Below, in pieces: positions 51,152 through 56,245 of a DNA stretch of 56,245 bases. The position numbers were made by a program, and so were the translations under genes. The stretch's first letter is position 1. The number at the start of each line of letters is the position of its first letter. This DNA is from an uncultured Ruminococcus sp. (GTDB lineage: Bacteria > Bacillota > Clostridia > Oscillospirales > Acutalibacteraceae), in assembly GCA_944412525.1 (NCBI GenBank), contig CALYBM010000064.1:1-56245 (forward strand), written 5' to 3'. The notes beneath the pieces were generated by a model. It saw nothing but the letters and a program-made list of their open reading frames with translations, had not been told where the DNA came from and made no database searches.

Positions 51152-52426
51152 TTATAAATAACCCATCGGGTGGATTGTGTGCTCGTCTTTCGGATTAAAA
51201 GAAGAAAGATCATTGTTTTTAAGAAGTATGGCGGGGCGGACAATGTAATTTCCGAATCTTTTTTTGAGGGTATCAAGCGTTTTATCAAGCTGTCTGTTTT
51301 GCATCAGCCGTTCTTCACTTTGCAAAAGACTGATTTGATGAGGTATGTTGTCGTGTACAAAATCAGTCACAAAAACGCCTATACTCCTGAGCGGTATTTG
51401 CATTTTATAGCTTTTTTTGAACAGAGAAAAAGCATTATCAGCGATTGTTCGTGTAAAATTAGTGTATTCCTCAAGAGTTCTCTGCCTTGTAAAGCAGTTT
51501 AATTCGTTATCTCTGACGCTTATTCCGACAGTTTTCGCCATAAAACCCTGTTCACGCACACGTCTGCAAACACTGTCGCACAGCACGCACATAACCGTTT
51601 TTACATCGTCAAAGGTTTTCATGTCCCTCGGGGTTGTGGTTGAATTACCGATAGATTTTATATCGCTTTTTTCATTTATATGTGAAACGGGGGAGGAGTC
51701 AAAGCCGTTTGCAAATCCGTATATCAGATCTCCCCATTTTCCGAGATGATTTCTGAGTATATCGGGAGATGTTTTCGCAATATCTCCTATGGTGTAGATA
51801 CCGATACGGTTTAGCTTGTTTTTTGTGGCTTTTCCCACATACAGCAAGTCGCTTGCCGGAGAGTTCCAAACAATATCCCGATAGTTTTGCCTTGTAATGC
51901 AGGTTACGGCGTCAGGCTTTTTGTAGTCGCTTCCGAATTTGGCAAAAATTTTATTGAAGCTTACCCCGATACTGACGGTTATTCCAAGCTCACGCTTTAT
52001 TCTTTCTTTTATTTCAACAGCCGTATCAAAGCCGCTTCCTTTAATATTTCCCGTAAGGTCAAGCCATGCTTCGTCAAGTCCGAAGCTTTCTATTCTGTCT
52101 GTATAGTCGCTGTAAATTCGCTTTGTCATAGCGGAAAACCGTTTATAAAGCTCAAAGTGCGGTGGAACGGTGACAAGCTCCGGGCACTTTTGCATCGCCT
52201 GCCATATGGCTTCTCCTGTTTTTACATTGTATTTTTTGGCAATTTCATTTTTGGCAAGAATTATTCCGTGTCTGTTTTCGGCATCGCCGCTCACGGCAAC
52301 GGGCTTGTTTCTGAGCTGCGGATTATAAAGGCACTCAACACTTGCGTAAAAACCGTTGCAGTCGCTGTGAAGAATAACCCTGTCTTTTTTATATTTATTT
52401 CTGTCAACCGCATTTTTAATATCCAT
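51152..52426 (-). CDS. dinB: DNA polymerase IV (Y-family)
   Basis: Translesion DNA polymerase, 424 residues, somewhat longer than E. coli DinB (351). Palm residues: D in ILHSDCNGFYASVE and the SFGLDEAWLDLTG motif (family SIDEAYLD; Ala-Trp in place of Ala-Tyr). Also GIILAKNEIAKKYNVKTGE, KRFSAMTKRIY, GVSFNKIFAKFGSDYKKPD and a little-finger domain after about 240. Whether a clamp-binding peptide ends the protein was not resolved. Start ATG 52426. The promoter has a LexA-type operator in its spacer and a second half-like site in the leader. A small gene follows. Confidence 0.93.
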   Translation of the reverse strand: MDIKNAVDRNKYKKDRVILHSDCNGFYASVECLYNPQLRNKPVAVSGDAENRHGIILAKNEIAKKYNVKTGEAIWQAMQKCPELVTVPPHFELYKRFSAMTKRIYSDYTDRIESFGLDEAWLDLTGNIKGSGFDTAVEIKERIKRELGITVSIGVSFNKIFAKFGSDYKKPDAVTCITRQNYRDIVWNSPASDLLYVGKATKNKLNRIGIYTIGDIAKTSPDILRNHLGKWGDLIYGFANGFDSSPVSHINEKSDIKSIGNSTTTPRDMKTFDDVKTVMCVLCDSVCRRVREQGFMAKTVGISVRDNELNCFTRQRTLEEYTNFTRTIADNAFSLFKKSYKMQIPLRSIGVFVTDFVHDNIPHQISLLQSEERLMQNRQLDKTLDTLKKRFGNYIVRPAILLKNNDLSSFNPKDEHTIHPMGYL

Positions 52427-52437
52427 ACCATCATCTC

Positions 52438-52449
52438 GAACAAATGTTT
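52438..52449. promoter_or_regulatory. Second LexA-type site, in the dinB leader
   Basis: GAACAAATGTTT: one mismatch from the Firmicute LexA box GAAC-N4-GTTC. It lies 12 bases before the dinB ATG, 12 bases from the first box. Confidence 0.6.
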
Positions 52450-52455
52450 TATCTT

Positions 52456-52484
52456 ATTATAGAACATCTGTTCTAATGTGTCAA
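52456..52484 (-). promoter_or_regulatory. dinB promoter
   Basis: Minus-strand TTGACA (52479-52484), 17-base spacer, TATAAT (52456-52461): full consensus, expected to be strong when the operator is free. Confidence 0.88.
52462..52473. promoter_or_regulatory. LexA/DinR operator
   Basis: GAACATCTGTTC, a perfect GAAC-N4-GTTC palindrome, sits inside the 17-base spacer of the dinB promoter. Confidence 0.9.
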
Positions 52485-52591
52485 CAGGAAATTTTTATAT
52501 ATAAAATATACGCATAATATAAAAACAGTCAAAGCAACATAAAAAACAAAGGCTTATTTACTGTATATTGATTACATAACTGTAATTCTCA

Positions 52592-52619
52592 TTTACAAAA
52601 ACAATATATTGTGGTAGAA
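52592..52619 (+). promoter_or_regulatory. Candidate pyrE promoter
   Basis: TTTACA (52592-52597), 16-base spacer and TGG-TAGAAT (52614-52619, extended -10), 45 bases before the pyrE start. No pyrimidine-responsive attenuator was seen in the leader. Confidence 0.55.
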
Positions 52620-52663
52620 TTTACAATGTTATATTATGTAAAAAACAAGACGGAGGTATCGCT

Positions 52664-53338
52664 ATGGAAGCTTACAAAAAGGAATTTATTGAATTTATGG
52701 TTGATTGTCAGGTTCTTAAATTCGGTGATTTTGTTACAAAGAGCGGAAGAAAAACACCGTTTTTCGTAAACACGGGATTTTACAGAACAGGCGCACAGCT
52801 CAGAAGACTCGGCCAGTATTACGCAGAAGCAATTAACAATAAATTCGGCCTTGGTTTTGATGTGCTTTTCGGACCCGCATACAAAGGCATTCCGCTTTCG
52901 GTAGCCGCAACCATTGCAATCAGCGAAAAATACGGCAAGGACATCCGTTACTGCTCAAACAGAAAAGAGATTAAGGATCACGGCGATAAGGGAATTTTGC
53001 TCGGAAGCCCGATAAACGACGGTGATAAGGTTGTAATAATTGAGGATGTTACAACTGCGGGAACATCAATAGAAGAAACTCTTCCGATAATCAAAGCTCA
53101 GGGTGATGTAAGTCCTATCGGCCTTGTAGTGTCTGTTGACCGTATGGAAAGAGGTAAGGGCGAAAAGAGCGCGCTTAATGAGATAGAAGAAAAATACGGT
53201 CTTAAAACAACCGCAATCGTAACGATGGCAGAGGTTGTAGAACACCTTTACAATAAGGAATACAAAGGTAAAGTTGTAATTGACGACAAACTCAAAGCGG
53301 CTATTGACGCATATTACGAGCAATACGGAGTAAAATAA
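52664..53338 (+). CDS. pyrE: Orotate phosphoribosyltransferase
   Basis: Converts orotate and PRPP to OMP in pyrimidine synthesis. The 224-residue protein has the PRPP-binding motif VVIIEDVTTAGTS and FGPAYKGIPLSVA, with an unusually long C-terminal helix region. No other pyr gene is adjacent. ATG 52664 follows CGGAGGT. The radC-like gene begins 20 bases after its stop. Confidence 0.95.
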   Translation: MEAYKKEFIEFMVDCQVLKFGDFVTKSGRKTPFFVNTGFYRTGAQLRRLGQYYAEAINNKFGLGFDVLFGPAYKGIPLSVAATIAISEKYGKDIRYCSNRKEIKDHGDKGILLGSPINDGDKVVIIEDVTTAGTSIEETLPIIKAQGDVSPIGLVVSVDRMERGKGEKSALNEIEEKYGLKTTAIVTMAEVVEHLYNKEYKGKVVIDDKLKAAIDAYYEQYGVK

Positions 53339-53358
53339 TAAGCTTGCAGAGGTTTAAT

Positions 53359-54060
53359 ATGGCTTCATCAAACGGAAAAGAGCATATAGGACACCGTCAG
53401 CGTCTGAAGAAAAAGTTTATAGAAAACGGTCTTGATTTTTTTGAAACTCACGAGGCACTTGAAATGTATCTTTTCTACGCAATTCCGAGAAGAGATACAA
53501 ATCCTCTTGCACACCGACTTCTTGACAGATACGGCACTATAGCCGGAGTTTGTGACGCTCCGATTGATGAGCTTGAAAAAGATTTCGGCTTATCGGAGTC
53601 GGCGGCGGTTTTTCTCAAGCTGTTGCCTCAAATGTCAAGACTGTATAATGAGTCAAAAATGTCTTATGATAATCCTATCGAGCTTGATAAGGTCGGGGAT
53701 ATGTTTATGACCAAGTTTATAGGAAGAACAAATGAAGAAGTTGCGTTAATGCTGGGTGACGCAAAGGGAAAGATGATTTATTTTAATATTGTTGCAAAGG
53801 GTTCGCTTAACTCAACCGATTTGCCAGTGAGAAAAATCGTCGATCTCGCGTTGCGTCACAACGCCAAAACGGCGTTTATCGCACACAATCATCCCAGCGG
53901 TTCCGCATTGCCGTCTCCGAGCGACCTTGAGGCTACTAAGTTTATAAGAGAAACACTTCTTGCGATAGGAGTAAATTTGATTGACCACTACATAATCACT
54001 AATGAAGATTATGTTTCCCTGCGTGACAGTGAGCTCACGGGAAAGATTTTTTACTGTTAA
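53359..54060 (+). CDS. radC: RadC family JAMM/MPN+ protein
   Basis: A 233-residue protein: N-terminal helical HhH-like part (GHRQRLKKKFIENGLDFFETHEALEMYLFYAIPRRDT) and a C-terminal JAMM metalloprotease-like domain with HNHPSGSALPSPSD as zinc motif. Historically named RadC, but a role in DNA repair is doubtful; the biochemical function is unknown. ATG 53359 follows AGAGG by six bases and is preferred over an in-frame TTG at 53344. It lies between pyrE and uvrB. Confidence 0.88.
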   Translation: MASSNGKEHIGHRQRLKKKFIENGLDFFETHEALEMYLFYAIPRRDTNPLAHRLLDRYGTIAGVCDAPIDELEKDFGLSESAAVFLKLLPQMSRLYNESKMSYDNPIELDKVGDMFMTKFIGRTNEEVALMLGDAKGKMIYFNIVAKGSLNSTDLPVRKIVDLALRHNAKTAFIAHNHPSGSALPSPSDLEATKFIRETLLAIGVNLIDHYIITNEDYVSLRDSELTGKIFYC

Positions 54061-54089
54061 GATTACGATTATAAAATTTTCATTTAATT

Positions 54090-54107
54090 CGGGCGGTTTT
54101 ACGCCCG
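54090..54107 (+). terminator. Short hairpin between radC and uvrB
   Basis: Arms CGGGCG and CGCCCG with loop GTTTTA. No T run follows, so it may be a weak terminator or a 5' mRNA hairpin of uvrB. Confidence 0.4.
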
Positions 54108-54120
54108 TTAGGTTGATAAT

Positions 54121-56079
54121 ATGATGTTTAAAATCCATTCAAAGTACAAACCTACAGGCGATCAGCCGCAGACAATTGAAAAACTTGTTCAAAGCATAAA
54201 TTCAGGCAACAAAGAGCAGACCTTACTCGGTGTAACGGGCTCAGGCAAAACATTTACAATGGCTAATATAATTGAGCGTGTACAGCGTCCTACTCTTGTG
54301 CTTGCACATAATAAAACCCTTGCGGCTCAGCTTTGCAGCGAATTTAAGGAATTTTTCCCCGATAACGCCGTTGAATACTTTGTGTCCTACTATGATTATT
54401 ATCAGCCCGAAGCATATGTTGCCCAAACCGATACCTATATCGAAAAGGACAGCTCTATTAACGATGAAATAGACAAGCTTCGCCACAGCGCAACTCTTGC
54501 GCTGTCAGAACGGCGTGATGTAATTATTGTTGCGTCCGTATCGTGCATATACAGTCTCGGTGATCCTATCGACTACCGAAATATGGTTATTTCTCTTCGT
54601 CCCGGAATGGAAAAAAGCAGAGATGATCTCGTTAAAAAGCTCGTTGAGCTTCAATATGAAAGAAATGATGTTAACTTTATACGCAATAAATTCAGAGTCA
54701 GGGGAGATGTTGTTGAGATTTTCCCTGCTTCATCAAATGATTCGGTTATAAGGGTTGAATTTTTCGGAGATGAAATTGACAGAATTTCAGAGATAAATCC
54801 TCTCACAGGTGAGCTTAAGGCTCTTTTGCGTCATGCGGCTATATATCCTGCGTCTCATTACATCGTGTCTAAGGATAAGATGAATGTCGCACTTGCCGAA
54901 ATTGAGCGTGAACTTCAGCAGAGGCTTGAATATTTCAGAGAAAACGGCAAGCTTCTCGAAGCTCAAAGACTCGAACAGCGTACTCATTATGATATGGAGA
55001 TGCTTCAGGAGATAGGATTTTGTACGGGAATTGAAAATTATTCAAGAATTTTATCGGGTAGACCTCCCGGATCATCTCCTTACACACTGCTAAGCTATTT
55101 TCCCGACGACTTTTTATTGTTTGTTGACGAGTCACATGTTACGCTTCCTCAGGTTAGAGGAATGTACGCAGGGGATCACGCAAGGAAGAAAAGTCTTGTT
55201 GATTACGGTTTCAGATTGCCTTCTGCCTATGATAACAGACCGCTTAATTTTGATGAATTTTACAATAAAATCAATCAGGTCGTTTTTGTCAGCGCAACCC
55301 CGGGCGATTTTGAATTGGAAAAATCAAAGGTTGTAGCAGAACAGATTATACGTCCTACCGGACTTCTTGACCCTGAGATATCTGTAAGACCCACAGAAGG
55401 GCAGCTCGACGATCTTGTTTCCGAAATCAATATACGCACAGCAAAGAAGCAACGCGTGATTGTGACAACGCTTACAAAAAAGATGGCGGAGGATTTAACC
55501 GCTTATCTTGAGGGCGTGGGAATCAAGGTAAGGTATATGCATCACGACATTGACACCGTTGAGCGAATGGAAATTGTGCGTGACCTGCGTTTGGGTGATT
55601 TTGATGTGCTTGTGGGCATAAATCTTTTGAGAGAAGGATTAGATATTCCCGAGGTATCGCTTGTTGCCGTGCTTGATGCTGACAAAGAGGGCTTTTTGAG
55701 AAGCACTCGTTCGCTCATACAGATAGCGGGACGTGCGGCACGAAACGCTGAGGGAATGGTAATTATGTATGCCGACAGCGTTACGGATTCAATGCGTGTC
55801 GCTATCACCGAAACACTCAGGCGCCGTGAAATTCAGCAAAAATACAACGAAGATCACGGAATAATACCAAAGACTATTGTTAAGAAAGTAAACGATATAC
55901 TTGAGATTTCAACTCATGATGACAGCGAGTTTAAGAATACTAAAAAGCTTACCAAGGCGCAAAAGCAGCAGCTCATTGAAAGTCTTACAAAAGAGATGAA
56001 AGCTGCGGCAAGACTTCTTGAGTTTGAGCATGCGGCTTATTTGCGTGATAAAATAAAAAAGCTTCGTGACAATAAATAA
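54121..56079 (+). CDS. uvrB: Excinuclease ABC subunit B
   Basis: Damage-verification subunit of nucleotide excision repair; 652 residues. Motifs: Walker [11 protein letters not shown], the beta-hairpin region [23 protein letters not shown] (DEAD/H-type Walker B), AGRAARN and [12 protein letters not shown] of the helicase core, and the C-terminal UVR domain ([22 protein letters not shown]) that binds UvrC. The start may be ATG 54121 or the next ATG 54124. No uvrA is next to it within the window. Confidence 0.96.
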   Translation: MMFKIHSKYKPTGDQPQTIEKLVQSINSGNKEQTLLGVTGSGKTFTMANIIERVQRPTLVLAHNKTLAAQLCSEFKEFFPDNAVEYFVSYYDYYQPEAYVAQTDTYIEKDSSINDEIDKLRHSATLALSERRDVIIVASVSCIYSLGDPIDYRNMVISLRPGMEKSRDDLVKKLVELQYERNDVNFIRNKFRVRGDVVEIFPASSNDSVIRVEFFGDEIDRISEINPLTGELKALLRHAAIYPASHYIVSKDKMNVALAEIERELQQRLEYFRENGKLLEAQRLEQRTHYDMEMLQEIGFCTGIENYSRILSGRPPGSSPYTLLSYFPDDFLLFVDESHVTLPQVRGMYAGDHARKKSLVDYGFRLPSAYDNRPLNFDEFYNKINQVVFVSATPGDFELEKSKVVAEQIIRPTGLLDPEISVRPTEGQLDDLVSEINIRTAKKQRVIVTTLTKKMAEDLTAYLEGVGIKVRYMHHDIDTVERMEIVRDLRLGDFDVLVGINLLREGLDIPEVSLVAVLDADKEGFLRSTRSLIQIAGRAARNAEGMVIMYADSVTDSMRVAITETLRRREIQQKYNEDHGIIPKTIVKKVNDILEISTHDDSEFKNTKKLTKAQKQQLIESLTKEMKAAARLLEFEHAAYLRDKIKKLRDNK

Positions 56080-56122
56080 AATATTAAGATGTTAATACGA
56101 AAAATGATAAAGGAAGAATCAG

Positions 56123-56245
56123 ATGGCAAGGAAGAAAACTAACGAATATGATAACACAAGCATTGTTACTCTAAAGGGTGCGGATCGTGTGCGAAAAAGG
56201 CCTGCTGTTATTTTCGGCTCAGACGGAATTGACGGGTGTCAGCAC
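56123..56245 (+). CDS. Type IIA topoisomerase subunit B, start only (ParE/GyrB)
   Basis: Forty-one codons from ATG 56123 to the window end. The sequence LKGADRVRKRPAVIFGSDGIDGCQH matches the N-terminus of clostridial DNA topoisomerase IV or gyrase B subunits (family pattern RKRPGMYIGS). AAAGGAAG precedes the ATG. Whether it is parE or gyrB cannot be told from this fragment. Confidence 0.85.
   Translation, partial: MARKKTNEYDNTSIVTLKGADRVRKRPAVIFGSDGIDGCQH

Overview
The window is a chromosomal segment of a low-GC, endospore-forming Firmicute, most likely a clostridium of the Ruminococcaceae/Oscillospiraceae type. This rests on four things: spoIIGA-sigE is present; cmk, plsC and an ispH-rpsA fusion are adjacent; the tRNA, ribosomal-protein and DnaD/DnaI-type replication genes look clostridial; and promoters are TTGACA/TATAAT-like with strong GGAGG ribosome sites. 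Genes are dense, on both strands. I saw no insertion sequence, prophage, CRISPR array or clear pseudogene. Both ends cut genes (hisD on the left, a type IIA topoisomerase B subunit on the right).

Layout. 0-3.5 kb: histidine biosynthesis (hisD-C-B-A-I-E), lacking hisH and hisF, which lie 30 kb away at 33.1-34.5 kb as their own operon. 3.5-7.6 kb: an HPr-like protein without the phospho-histidine, tRNA methylthiotransferase MtaB, a GHL10-type glycosidase, a DUF1294 protein and an RluD-type pseudouridine synthase. 7.6-21.9 kb: a cell-surface glycan region with three large polytopic membrane proteins (two GT-C-like, one an acyltransferase-3/GT-C fusion), a GtrB-like polyprenol-phosphate glycosyltransferase, a Wzm/Wzt-type polysaccharide ABC exporter, a phosphoglucomutase, and a membrane pseudokinase carrying PASTA and YARHG domains outside the cell. 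22-25.9 kb: pfkA, a MORN-repeat protein coupled to an MscS channel, and a lipoprotein with 11-residue repeats. 26-30.3 kb: sporulation and wall genes (sigE, spoIIGA, a 29-residue membrane peptide, degV, a YlmC/YmxH protein, a SleB-type wall hydrolase).

30.3-40.2 kb: rpsB-tsf, an esterase, hisF/hisH, and an rpiR-baiN-cmk-plsC-ispH/rpsA run. 40.3-45.5 kb: an HD hydrolase, ligA, a 53-residue membrane peptide, a TSCPD protein, and a DnaD plus DnaI/DnaC-like helicase-loading pair. 45.6-45.8 kb: tRNA-Gln and tRNA-Pro with an intrinsic terminator between them. 45.9-50.8 kb: a DUF4358 lipoprotein, PcrA helicase, a beta-lactamase-like serine hydrolase and a very cysteine-rich protein behind a leader that can hide its ribosome site. 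50.9-56.2 kb: a LexA-controlled dinB operon with a small uncharacterised partner, pyrE, radC, uvrB and the start of a parE/gyrB gene.

The strongest leads for something undescribed are the pseudokinase receptor inside the glycan region, the SOS-controlled DinB partner, and the cysteine-rich protein with its ribosome-site-sequestering leader. Smaller regulatory oddities include one palindrome serving as Shine-Dalgarno site for two divergent genes, an internal start signal between ispH and rpsA, and structured leaders before the wall hydrolase and rpsB. Everything was read by eye; no homology search or folding program was run.
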